Shown here piece by piece: positions 22,573 through 33,746 of a DNA stretch of 64,000 nucleotides; position 1 is the stretch's first letter; each line of letters begins with the position of its first letter. Both the position numbers and the translations under genes were made by a program. The notes below the pieces were generated by a model. That model saw only the letters and a list, made by a program, of their open reading frames with translations. It made no database searches and was not told where the DNA came from. Source of the DNA: Diatrype stigma (taxonomy: Eukaryota > Ascomycota > Sordariomycetes > Xylariales > Diatrypaceae); NCBI GenBank assembly GCA_022225965.2, contig JAKJXP020000001.1, positions 434,001-498,000 of the forward strand, given 5' to 3'.

Positions 22573-23574
22573 TACTATCGCAGCTTTCAGGGGCTGAATG
22601 GTTGGTTGTATTGCTCTGTTATTTTCCCCTCCTCTTTCTAAACAATCCCTCTATCATCAGTCTAGGTTCGTTGTAGGTGACAAGGTGCTTTCAAAATGAC
22701 TTGAAAAGCTGAAGGTTTGAATCAAAGCTGGATACCGAATTGTAAACGAGTGTTGAGGTGATCATCACAAGCTAATTTGTACAGTCGATGATGATGTTGT
22801 TGATTGCTTCGCACCTCCTCTCCTTCCTAAGCTACTGAGTGTAACGCTGTAACGGGCAGCGCTAGGTAAGAGTCTAATTAAGGCAGACGGAGCTTAACTA
22901 AGCTTAAGCTCGGACCCATTCTTATCTGCCCTTCGGTGGATCCAAGGTTCCAAGCTACGGCATTTTAGCGCAAAGGTCGTGGCAGGGCAGCAGGGCAGGC
23001 GGGAGTTGGAGTTGGTGGACAGCAGGGATGGATATTTCCAATAAGGGAAATCACACCAGCCAGCCACTAGCGAGTTCGCTCTCCCGGCTCAACCACCCGG
23101 GCCCTTCCGTCTTCTCGTCACGACTCAGTTGGTGGTAGTCATAGTTGAAAGTCCATCACATGATAGCAGGAGCTCGTCGATGGCCTAGAATGGAAGATTG
23201 GGGGGCCACATCACATATCACATAAATGCCTAAGAACTAGTTTCACCTACATTCAGTCTTGTCTCTGATTAGCAGCATGATAGGAGCCTCCCGATGAAAA
23301 AGCTAGTGGCAATATAGATAGCTCCCCTTACATGCCTTCCCTCCCTCCCTTAAAAATGGCGCGTCTCAATCCAGGCGTGGCTAAAGGGGTGAGGGTGGCA
23401 TGCTCGGGATGACTAGAGGCGCGGCTGGGACGCAACCTCTCGGGGTAAAACCAGCGATCCTGAAGACCAAAGCATCCCCGGTCCTCCAAGTTTCAAGTGT
23501 CTCTTACATGTCGTTCTAGAGACCATCAGCATTTCCCTCTGCTTCTTGCATTGCTGTAACCTAGGTTGTGGACA
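22573..23574. other. 1.0-kb divergent spacer
   Basis: Upstream regions of the F-box gene and of the membrane-anchored glycosyltransferase-like gene. CCTTCCCTCCCTCCC lies at about 23335-23350. No gene is supported. Confidence 0.65.
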
Positions 23575-24723
23575 ATGACTGTACCGCAGGCTAGATGTCT
23601 GCCCAAGAGCAACTCCGGCCTCCCGATATTTCTAGGCATCGCACTGGTCTGGGCAGTGGCCTTCCTGCTGCTGTTTCGACACTCCCCACTCGTCAGTCTT
23701 CCCGTCTGATCTGTCTCTCTTGCACGCAGCCCACAGCAGCTGAGCTGACCGTGACTGCAGCCGGATGAGCTTCTCGGCCCGGGCTCCAACGACAGCACCG
23801 CGAAGCAGGGGGGGCTCGAGGTGTCGGAGCGCCCCCTGATCCTGTACGCGTACAAGGAGTCCGACAACGCGCGCCAGAACCTGGAGTTCTTCATCCACCA
23901 GGGGCTCCACGGCGCGGCGGACTTCATCTTCATCCTCAACGGCGAGACCGACGCGGCCGAGTGGATCCCGGACGCGGCTAACATCCGGGTCGTCCAGCGG
24001 CCCAACGTGTGCTTCGACCTGGGGGCGTACGGGGAGGTCCTGAGGGAGGGCGACCTGTGGAGGAAGTACAAGCGATTCATCACCATGAACGCGAGCATCC
24101 GGGGCCCGTTCATCCCCGCCTGGAGTAAGCACTGCTGGAGCGATGCCTTCTTGGATAGGCTGTCGGACGACGTCAAGGTAACCCACCCAACCCATCCCCA
24201 CGTTGTTGTACTGTTGGTGAGAGGGATGTTCGAACTAACCACCTACGGTGGGGTGATCCAGCTGGTAGGGCTCACGGTGAACTGCGGACCGACGCCTCAC
24301 GTCCAGTCGATGCTCTGGGCCACCGACTCCGTCGGGATGGAGCTGCTGCTGTACCCGGAGGCGGCGGCGGCAGCCTCGGGTGCGGACCCGTTCGGGTCGG
24401 CCGAGGACCCGGTGGCGTTCGGGGGCTGCTACATGGACTACTGGAAGGCGGTGCACGCCGAGGTCGGCACCACGGGCCTCGTCCGGGGCGCGGGCTACAA
24501 CGTGTCGGCCATGATGGCGGCCTTCGAGGACCCGAGCTACATGGACCACTGCGAGTGGGGCGAGGACGTCCTGTACGACAAGCACTACTTCGGCACCAAC
24601 CTCCACCCGTACGAGACCATCTTCGCGAAGACGAACCGCGACATCGACCCCTTCCTGATCGACCTGATGACCAAGATCCATGCGCACACCCAGGAGGGCC
24701 GGAGTCGGGATCTCTGCCGGTGA
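23575..24723 (+). CDS. Single-pass membrane protein resembling rhamnan-synthesis-F/glycosyltransferase-like proteins
   Basis: Three exons, 23575-23691, 23761-24177 and 24262-24723, give 331 aa. Exon 1 encodes a short N-terminus and one hydrophobic helix (IFLGIALVWAVAFLLLF, about residues 18-34), then stops in frame without splicing, so intron 1 (69 nt, CTGAC branch) is needed. The second 84-nt intron has no in-frame stop but has a GAACTAACC branch and joins DDVK to LVGLTVNCGPTPHVQSM. The luminal-type domain starts with LILYAYKESDNARQNLEFF. It carries blocks (ITMNASIRGPFIP; WATDSVGMELLL; VLYDKHYFGTNLHPYE) that I associate with the rhamnan synthesis F (RgpF) group and related uncharacterised fungal proteins. 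A type II Golgi or ER glycosylation enzyme is plausible. Donor and acceptor sugars are unknown. The frame is GC-rich like the neighbouring genes. Confidence 0.75.
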
Positions 24724-27700
24724 TGTGTGTGTATGGGGAGGGGATGAGGATAGAGACACATTGCAGGGTTAATCAGACATTCGCGACGTTCTTCATGATA
24801 GTGATGTTAATAGTGATGGGCTATACCGGCTGCTCATAGTTGGCGCTCCCTGTATGATAGGCGTCGTGCCTCATCTTTTGTGCTTGAAATATCTCGTTCA
24901 TAATCGGTCTGATTGAATACATTGCAACTAGACCCCTTTCCATTGTAAGTGATACTCGTAATGATATGAACGGAAATGGATGTGTACAGGTCCAGAGTTT
25001 GAACTGGGCATACAAGCTTGACAAGGCGGCTAGCCGCTGGGTGTCTGTCCCCTATCCGCGTGGTACTATTCAAAATAAGACTGGCCGTGTCAAGAAAGGG
25101 GAGATCACCAAAATGGCACGTGGCACTGAGATAGGTAGAGAATCCTATAAGATACGAAGGTTAGTTCCAGCAGCCGAGGGCGTCTCCCAGGGCCAGCCGC
25201 TGCGTGGTCAGTCTCAAAGTCAAGGACATGACAACTGGATTGTAAGAACCGCGCTACATGTGTTTTTGTTCCTCGAGTTTGAAGGGCCGATATCATCTGT
25301 CATATGATATCGAGAGATTGGCGGCCATTCCGCTGACAAAGGTGCGACAACACACGGCCTTCAAAAAGTGCCTTCAAGGTCGTGTTCATATTGAGTAATT
25401 ATTGAGGAAGCCGGGACGATCGCCTTCCGATTTGGTGCGTCTGTGCAGCGGCGCGTATAAATCACTATGGAGAGCCGGAATCTGACAATATCGGGTCCAA
25501 TTCTACGGAAACAACCGTTGTCTGTGAACGTCTTTTTTACTTTTTATAAAGGATGAAGTATTGCTATGCTGCTATAGTACTACATCGGATCGTGGAACCT
25601 ATTGCTATTGGGTTCGCAATAGGAAAATGATGTTAATATGATGCTCCAACTTAGAAGATCTCTAGAGAGCAACATGGAGCAAAGCCGGTGTTTCTTTACG
25701 AACACCAACTTCGAACTACGTAGGCTTTCAAGAAACATCTTTGTGAATCCTCGAGGGCCGCCCGAGTGAGCCGAGTCCGATCAAATCCTATCGGAAAGGC
25801 GGGCACGCCCTCAACGTCTATAGTGTACCTACCTACTGCCTACCTGCCTCCGAACAAGCAGGTAACTAGCTACCTAGGTAGGTAGGTAGTTGTAGCTAAA
25901 TAAGGCGAGGTCTAAATATACATACTATGTATACTGAGGATTCTTCATGAAATTAACCTCCAGGGTGCCAGGGTGCTCAATTACGTACATACCTAGTACT
26001 TGCTATTCCCAGGTCCACGTTCATAGGTCCCTGGTTCGGGTACGTTAGCAGTCAACTACAGTGCTTACTAGTGTGTATACCTTTGCGGGGTCTTTCCCGT
26101 GCCCGTCAAACCTATACCCAAGGTTCTGCCAATTGCACCGTGTCCCGCCCTTCAGCTAAAGCCCTATTGCCCTGCTGCCCAGGCTGGATTTAGGCTGCAA
26201 GATAGCTAATGGTTAGCAGTGAAGGCAATAGTATAGAAAGAAGCCGCCAGCGTCATATCTGCATGGGTTACACAAAATGCACCATCGAGATGTGGCTAGT
26301 TTTTCGCCCCCAAACCCCCTCTCCCATCCTTCATCCTTCAGCTCTCGATTCGTCATATGCTTGACGGTGAGAAGTCCTGCGCAGTAGGCGGATGCGACGT
26401 GACAATCTGGGCATGGCGGGATGTGACTGCCGCAATGCTAAATCTGCATGACCTGAAACGGCAACGATATCGAATAAAGCGTTGGTTCACTATTGGGACC
26501 CGACGGACTATATGTAATGGCCTTGGAAGGTCCTTAATCAACTCCAACCTTAGCACATAGATCGCACCAATTCGCACTTGTCAGCCAAACCCCAGATACT
26601 GCAAGTGCTTATGACTCTGTCCAGAGGTTGCAGGGTTAACAGCATCACCCACTGGTTCCGTAACTGGTTCCAAGGTTGAACTGGTTGTCTCGGACTGACC
26701 GCCCCAGTCTCGCCACTTGACAGGGTGCAGGGCTGCGGAAGTGAGCCGAGTCCGAAGTTTCTTATATTCTTTTCTTGTGTCGAAGAGCGGGTAACTAGGG
26801 ATTATGTACGTAGTTATAGTCCTTTGACATCGACTTGGGGGCCAATTTATTATCGCCTGATACGCATCAATTGCACCGGTCCTGCTGGGCATCCTTTCAT
26901 TGCCCATCAAAGTTGCGGGCGACGTGTGACACAGCCCCTGCTGATCCATACCGTGTTCATACGCGTAGTATGATATATGATAACTGCAGGCGTGACTACA
27001 GTATATGTGTAGTAAAAGGTGTGTCAATCTTGTCCCTATTATTGTCCACAGGCAGAAAGCCAGTGGACTCCGCAAGCTACTAGCAACGTGGTTTAGAGGA
27101 GAGGTTCCCACCGGCCGGCCAGCGGCGTGTCTGGCGTGTTAGCTAACAAGTAATAAGGCAGGTAGGTAGTTGCGGTGCTAGTAAAACGAGCAAAGTGGAT
27201 GGCATAGGTCGGTCCCAATGCAGCTGAGCCACGTACTGTAGCACTCTTCCAGCGGTTTGTCGAATCCGAGTGACAGCCCCCAAGAACCAAGAAGCTGGAG
27301 CTAATTAGAAGCCGGCATATTCTAGATAGTGCCGTAGGGCTAAAAAAGGACATGGCATCGTCTTGGTATTTATTGTTCGTACGTACAATGAACCTGAGTA
27401 TACCATCTCATCTGCGGATTGGGTAATACATATACCTACCTTGGGCGCTGCTGGGTACCGTGAGGAGATAAACCAAGGGACCTTAGGCTTAGCACGCCCC
27501 AGTTTGAATCCTTCGGGCCGCAAGCAAGCGAATCAGCTCGCAGCTAGACGCCAGTAAGGAAGTAGGTCCTTTTAATGTGGCACCCTGGGACTATTTTATG
27601 CGGAGTGTTTACATACATAGTACGCCAGTAGGCTAGACGCGCACGGTAGGGGATAGGATAGGCCGGCGCATATAATAATACATTGTAGCAGCAGCTGACA

Positions 27701-28102
27701 GGACGAGACAGGGGACAGGGGGGCGGCTTGCGAGAGGAGTGACTTTTTATGTAGGCTAGTTGATGAAGTCCACAACACCGTTCATGGATCTTGCAATAGT
27801 TGTGTAAATCCGATGGTCATCTTTTCTCCTTCCGACGTCCAGTCGCAGCCGTAGTCCCACGTTCCCACTCTAGTCTCTCTTCCATCTCCTGCCCTGCCCT
27901 GCCCTTGTGCCGGCCCCGACTCGCCATCTTCGTCCCAAGCGAACGGAACGATATGCTCGACCACGTTCACGGGCACCAACACCACCACCATCACCACCGC
28001 AGCACCACCACCACATAGGGACGTCATCGGAACTTCGCTAGGTAGAGCAGATAGGGTAGGGGGTCGCTTTTCTTCTTCCCAGTTCTCCCTCCCAAACTCG
28101 CC
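24724..28102. other. 3.4-kb spacer, largest gap in the window
   Basis: No supported gene, tRNA or intact transposon. The sequence contains an inverted repeat GATATCAT...ATGATATC near 25290-25310, a cluster of TACCTACC/TAGGTAGG tracts at about 25828-25890 with one perfect TACCTAGGTA (25871-25880), and further CCTAGTAC/GGTAGGTAG motifs near 25990 and 27163. Composition is balanced rather than strongly AT-rich, so there is no obvious RIP signature. Confidence 0.6.
25871..25890. repeat. TACCTAGGTA followed by (GTAG)n
   Basis: A perfect TACCTAGGTA palindrome extended by three GGTA units, in the centre of a gene-free gap. Confidence 0.75.
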
Positions 28103-30131
28103 ATGGCCTACCAGCAGCCGGGAGCAGAGTTCTATAGCGGGCTGGAGGTCGACGACCGCGTGTACCACTCGCAGGGTCCCGAGGTGGTCGCCGTCGACCG
28201 CGAGAACCTGCCCGAGGTCGACCACTACCGGGAAAACCTACCCGAGGTCAACCACTACGCCAACGCGCCGCTCTCCGCCGGCGCCTACTCCAACGGGACC
28301 TACTCGACCGTACACTCACCGCAGGCCACGACGACGTACCCGCTAGCGAGGACGAAAGAAGATCTCCCATACGGTGCTGCTGGTTATGGCAGCGAGCAGC
28401 CGCTCCCGCCGCTGCCGCCATCGTCGGCGCACGGGGAGGCTGGAGCACTTGGAGCAGCTGGGGCAGCCGGAGCTGGAGCAGCAGGAGGAGCAGCGGCGGC
28501 GAGCGAGCCGAGGATCTGCGGAGTGCGCCGGAAAGCGTTCCTGTTCCTGATAACACTCGCGGCGGTGGTCATTGTCGCCGTCGTCATCGGCGTTAGCGTG
28601 GGGGTGGTAACGGCGAATCACCGGATAGCCGAGGCGAAGTCGAAGGACAGCGGAGATGCTGCGGGGAGTGCGGACGGTCCCCCGAACGAGATCCGGCTGG
28701 ACACGCGGATAGCGACGACCAACTTCACGGACGAGGTCGGAAACGAAAATTACCTCGTGGTATATCAACTGTATAGCGGAGCTATTTGGTACGTTACCCA
28801 GATATATATCTCCTATCCCGAGATTATGACTGTCGTGGAGATTGCGTGGGCTAACTTGTGCGCAGTATGTCGCCTCAATCTTTTGGACATTTCTTGTTGC
28901 ATGTCACTGTTTTTGCTTGCCCCTTTTTTTCTCCTCGCTTGTTCAAGAAGGGAGGAGGGGTTTAGATTGTTGATTACAGGAAAATGCATGAATGCTATAT
29001 TATGTGCATAATACTAACTGGTTGTAGATATGTCTACATATAACTCATCCGAATCGCAATCGAAGTGGCTAGTGTCGCCGGTTGTCGATGGGAAGACCGG
29101 CTCATTATCATTGGATGATGTGCAGAACGGCACCTCATTCGCCATTGACACCTACATGGACGCGACCGTAAGCAGCAATTCAATCCTTATCAGAACCTAC
29201 TTGCGTCCATCTACCTGCCTATAGGTGTACAAGCTGACAGAAACTCTCACAGGACCGTCTACTGCACCTCTATTGGCAAGCGCCGGACGACAAGGTCAAA
29301 TCGGCGCGGTTCGACTCCTTCAGCACAGAGACGACGCACAACGCGCAGGACTGGTACGAGGCGCCCGCATCCGACCTGTACGTGGCGTCGGCGGGGTCGC
29401 CGCTGGCCTCGTACGGGCGCGAGTGCACGGACGCGCCGTGCCCGCAGTGGTCGTACCTGTTCTACCAGGAGGACGACAAGTTCGAGGGCGCGGGCCTGGA
29501 CCCGGGCGGCCAGTGGGAGGTGCTGGGCCCGTCCCTGGGGGCCTCGTCGGGCGGCTTCGACAGCAACAGCGTGACGCCGCCGGGGGCGAACACGACCTCG
29601 CTCGCGCTTACCATGCAGCGCGCCGACGCCGGCGCGGACGGCTTCCGGTCCCTCAGCCTGTTCTACCGCGCCGGCTCGGGCGTGCTCGCCCAGATCATCT
29701 ACGAGCGCAACACGCCCCAGGGCGCGTACCGGGGCTACGCGCTGCCGCGCGAGGACCTGGGCGCCCGCACGGGCGTCGCGGCCTTCACGACGGGCACCAA
29801 CGACACCCAGAGCGGCAACTCGACGGCCGAGCCCCTCGGCTTCCAGGTCCTGACGGCCGACCCCGACGCCAGCGACCGCACCGTCCAGCTGACGTACTAC
29901 CGCGACGACGCGTGGGCCGTGGCCGACCAGGAGGTCGCCGAGCTCGTCGACTGCGCGCCCCTCGCCACCCTGGCCGCCAACCGCGCCCGCCGCGTGTACT
30001 GCGTCGTCGAGAGCGACGACAACAAGGCGGAGATCGTCGAGTTCGCCTGGAACGCCAGCCCCGAGGCCGACGCGCAGACGTACACGAGCTACCGGCGGGT
30101 CGGGACGGTGAACACCACTGTGGAGTTATAG
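28103..30131 (+). CDS. Single-pass membrane protein with lectin-like beta-propeller ectodomain (first intron unresolved)
   Basis: The ATG sits in an optimal gccATGGCC context. Exon 1 (28103 to about 28788) encodes a polar N-terminus with a tandem ENLPEV(D/N)HY duplication, an Ala/Gly run, an RICGVRRK stop-transfer-like segment and one helix (LFLITLAAVVIVAVVIGV, about residues 146-165). Exons at 29028-29167 and 29253-30131 continue with sheet-rich blades (STYNSSESQSKW; SLSLFYRAGSGVLAQIIYER; LTYYRDDAWAV) and Asn-glycosylation sites, in the style of fungal fucose-specific-lectin-like propellers. The second intron (29168-29252) is clean. For the first intron, donor GTACGT after base 28788 leaves two codon bases, whereas the acceptor before 29028 needs one, so no canonical pair keeps frame. 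Either a micro-exon, a non-canonical site or a one-base indel is present. The lectin assignment is tentative. Confidence 0.68.
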
Positions 30132-31137
30132 AAACAAACGACCAGCAGAGAGCGCAGAGCAGGAAGAAAAAGGCATGGGAGGGACGGACGGGCCGGGAGG
30201 GCAAGGAAGGATAAACTAACTAACTAAGTGACTAGAATGCCCAGAGAGGGTGTGTGGGCTGGCTGGCTGGCGCTGCATAACGTTTTTGGGAAGAATATCT
30301 TAACAACCATGTAGTCTGATATCTAATGTAGCATCTATCTATATACCTATATATACCAATTTCTATTTCGATGAACAAGGCCTACTTCTGGTTCCGTTAT
30401 TACTCCCCAGTCCATGATTTATGCCGGAGGGGCAATAAGTATATCGATGCATGGAAAGCATATGCGTTCTCGCAGCCGTCCGTATTTTCCAGATACCACG
30501 ATGCCCCTCATCGCCCAGCTAGCCGAAGGTATAAGAGGTATGTCAGTTTCTCGTGATTCTATCTTGTCTCTCAACTATAGTCTACTAATGAATTATTATA
30601 CTATTAGAAGCTTCAGGTATAACTCCACCCTACAACAGGAAGTCCGCGATGGAGAGAACGCTAGTAGAAGGCTAGCGTTCTCCTAGAACTATGGTAATAT
30701 CTTCTTCATAGGGTGGGTGGAGATAAGAAGTAGTAGTAAAGAGTATTCACGCGATCGACGCCGTTGCCGGCGGTCACTTATCCAGGGTTACTCACTGTAA
30801 CCATCACATCATTTGTAATTAGTTTCACAGCGTATGACCCTTTATCAACCAGCGAGTGCTTCACTGAGTCTCCTTTAATAGCCTATAGCTGCCACTCCTC
30901 CGTTGCTTTTGCTTGCCTCCTATCTTCTGCAACCCCTCTCTCACGTCTTGAGTCTTGACCTTCGTTCTCGTCTTTACGATTCATTACTTACATACCTACC
31001 CAAAGCAACATTCAACTTCCCAAGCGAAAGTACAAGAAAGAAAAAAACGACACACGCATCGAAAACAAGCGGATTCCATTTTCATTATATTATATATCTC
31101 ACTGCGTTCGCGTAAGAGGATCAGAGCAGAAGAACAA
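30132..31137. other. 1.0-kb spacer with a foldback element
   Basis: Contains the lectin-like gene's 3' flank and the DUF1989 gene's pyrimidine-rich leader. An extended inverted repeat centred near 30668 is listed separately. No gene is supported. Confidence 0.65.
30595..30745. repeat. MITE-like foldback (nested inverted repeat) centred at about 30668
   Basis: A perfect inner hairpin has 11-bp arms GAGAACGCTAG (30654-30664) and CTAGCGTTCTC (30672-30682) with a 7-nt loop. Outer arms near 30605-30633 (CTTC...TAACTCCACCCTA) pair imperfectly with 30707-30733 (TAGGGTGGGTGGAG...GAAG) about the same centre. Nested symmetry over roughly 150 bp suggests a decayed miniature inverted-repeat transposon. 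No transposase is present. Confidence 0.55.
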
Positions 31138-32368
31138 ATGGCGGAAGCTACTACGGCAAGCGACCGGCTAAAAGCGCGGGGGCCGATCCCGCCGCCGGTC
31201 CCGGCCTACCTCCCCAAAGCGGGATCGCCCCTCACGGTGGACGCGCGCCTGTACGCCGACATCCAGTCCGCGCCGCGCAAGCCGCTGCAGGAGTTCACGC
31301 TGCCGATCCGCTCCGGGCAGGCCTGGCAGGCGCCCGCCGGGTCCATCGTCCGGATCAGCACGCCCGAGGGGCCGCAGGTCGGTTAGTTAGTACCCGACCT
31401 TTCTTTGCATTGGGTTGGTAGTTGATGGGAGACGTTATGAATACCCAACATCCCAAAACCAACCAGCTAACCACTCGTGAAATCAAATTTCAATAAAACA
31501 GGCGACCTGAACATCTGGAACCAGCACAACCCGCGCGAGCGGTTCTGGGCGAGCCGGACGCGGCAGCTGCACGCGTCGCACGTGTCGACGGGGGACCGGC
31601 TGTGGTCCTGCCTGCCGTACATGCGGCCGCTGGCGACCATCGTCGGCGACAGCCTGGCGTGGTACGGGCGGGACGAGCGAGGGGGGCGGGCGCACGACCT
31701 GCTGGGCACGCGGTGCGACCCGTACATCAACGGCGTGCTGGCGGGTCCCGAGGCCTCGTACGATTTCCACTGCCACTCGAACCTGACGCGCGCCGTGAGC
31801 CGCTACGGGTTGACCGAGGCCGACGTGCACGACGTCATCAACATCTTCCAGGTCACGGGCTTGGATGCCCAGGGCCGCTACTACATGAGCCCGTCCCCGG
31901 CCCGCGCTGGCGACTACATCGAGTTCTTCGCCGAGCAGGACCTGCTGATGGCTTTGAGTGCGTCTTCCCTAGTCGGCTCTATCTTTTTCCCTATATATAC
32001 TCCGCGTACCTATCTACCCACCTTCAACTCCGTCTCCCCGGATTCCTATTCTTCCTCCACCCCTTGTTTTTCTTTTCATTTTCTTTCCTGCTTCCATAAT
32101 ATATGTATGTACCATGCACACAGACTAACCAACCTCCGCCCGCCTACTAGGCACCTGTCCCGGCGGAGACCTGTCGCTGTGGGGATTCGGGGGAGACAGC
32201 GAGAAGGAGATGATCAAGTGCTGCCGGCCGCTGAAGGTCGAGGTCTTCGCGCTCGAGGACGAGGGCTTCCTCGCGAAGCGCGGCTGGAAGTCCCCGGAGC
32301 CCGCCCCCTACAAGGGGATGCACGGGGTGTCCATCCCCCACGGCGAGTACCAGGTCAAGAAGTCGTGA
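31138..32368 (+). CDS. DUF1989 (urea carboxylase-associated-like) protein
   Basis: Three exons, 31138-31381, 31502-31957 and 32151-32368, give 305 aa. Intron donors are GTTAGT and GTGCGT and acceptors CAG and TAG; phases join QVG-DLNIWNQ and MALS-TCPGGDLSLWG. The protein matches the DUF1989 domain. It has an N-terminal substrate-entry strand (QAWQAPAGSIVRI), a DLNIWN block, the HDLLGTRCDPY segment with conserved Cys and Asp, HSNLTRAVSRYGL, the INIFQVTGLD block, PARAGDYIEF, and the C-terminal STCPGGDLS block. In bacteria such proteins sit beside urea carboxylase; the fungal role is unsettled. This copy has no urea-amidolyase neighbour here. Length and all signature blocks look intact, so the gene is probably functional. 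Confidence 0.87.
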
Positions 32369-33746
32369 GTGGTGATAGGTATAGGACTGTATATACCATA
32401 CCGGGTTCGGGAATAATCGAACGGAGCCTTCTTTTCTTCCCTGGCCTAAGAAACTCGTGATTGGTGACGGATGCTCCGTCGTTTTCTGCATGTATATATA
32501 TATATGGTCTAGTTTACCCCGAGTAGCAAAGTAGGGGGTTAGGGGGAGGGGGGGACATGGAATTATTGTGTGATATGATAATATCTTACATGATTGCCAT
32601 CTCACCCTAAAAGGGTGCGATATAACCATGGCGAGACTGTGTAACTAGGCCCGAAATTGTTGTTAAATAGTGACTGAGAAGCTGAAAAGACATTGATTAG
32701 TCAAGCCAACTGTGGCAAAGCCTTGCTGTGAGCCACCAGGCTGCAGCAGGCAGGCTACACTGTAGGTCAGATTCAAAGGAATTGCATAAGTCAAGTAAAC
32801 GCACACAATTTGACTTATCACATAGTTCCCTTGCCGCGACCCCCCACTACAGAATGCAACAAACTTCCCTGGGCAATGGGGGTAAGTAGAGTGGCCTTTT
32901 CGATCTTGACGATGACTATTCGATGATAGTATATGTTCTTCGTGTTGCAAAAAACATTTACACGAATACTTAGGTACCACATCGACTTTATGTACCACAC
33001 TTACCCCCGGCGAGGCTCAGGCCGTCCAGCACCCTCCCTCTATCCCGAATACCGCGATCCCATTTCCTCGGTATTGCCAAGTATATGCTATCATGTTTTC
33101 CTAGCCAATAGGGGGGGAGGGGGGTCACTCTGCCTCCCTAGGGCACCTCAGGGCTTGAAAAGGCCCATGGTCCTCACTAGTTGCCTTGCTGTAAGCAAGG
33201 AGACCTATTGGGCAGGAACATCAAGGTTGGATGGATGGGAAGATCTAGCTGAAATACAAGCATATCACACCGACGTGATACCACAGAGGCGAGGAGGTTT
33301 GTGGGTATCCAATAGGCTGACTCTGTCTAGTCACAAAACGTAACATATCGAACATACGCCATTGAACCCCTGAAGCACACGATTCGCCTTTACCTAGTCA
33401 CGTCTTGCACCTCTTGGCAAGGCTGGGGCTGGCTGAAACAACATCCAACGACCCGAACAACGGGCCGCCGCTTGGCTACTTTTCATAAGGGCCATTTCTC
33501 ATTCTTTTCTATAATGTCTTTTCTTGTCTCTATCACCGATCTTATAGACTGACCACCGGCACTGTGGAAGAAAATCACCGTACAAAAGTCAAACATAACA
33601 AACGCCCTATCAACGATGTCTATAGGAAACCCAGTGCAGATTTATATACCCACCCCCTCATCCAGGGGCTTTCCCATATCTATTGTGCCGTGGGGTACCA
33701 TAATCCTCATCATCATCATCAAATCTATCAATCGTTCCCCGCTAAT
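32369..33746. other. 1.4-kb convergent spacer
   Basis: 3' flanks of the DUF1989 gene and the cystathionine gamma-lyase gene. A TA microsatellite occurs at about 32490-32504, a G-rich run at about 33112-33122 and a CATCAT repeat at about 33707-33720. No gene is supported. Confidence 0.65.

Noticed and set aside
27478..27530. tRNA-like B-box resemblance (GTTTGAATCC)
   Set aside because: No matching A-box, acceptor stem or anticodon arm could be built around it. No convincing tRNA was found anywhere in the window.
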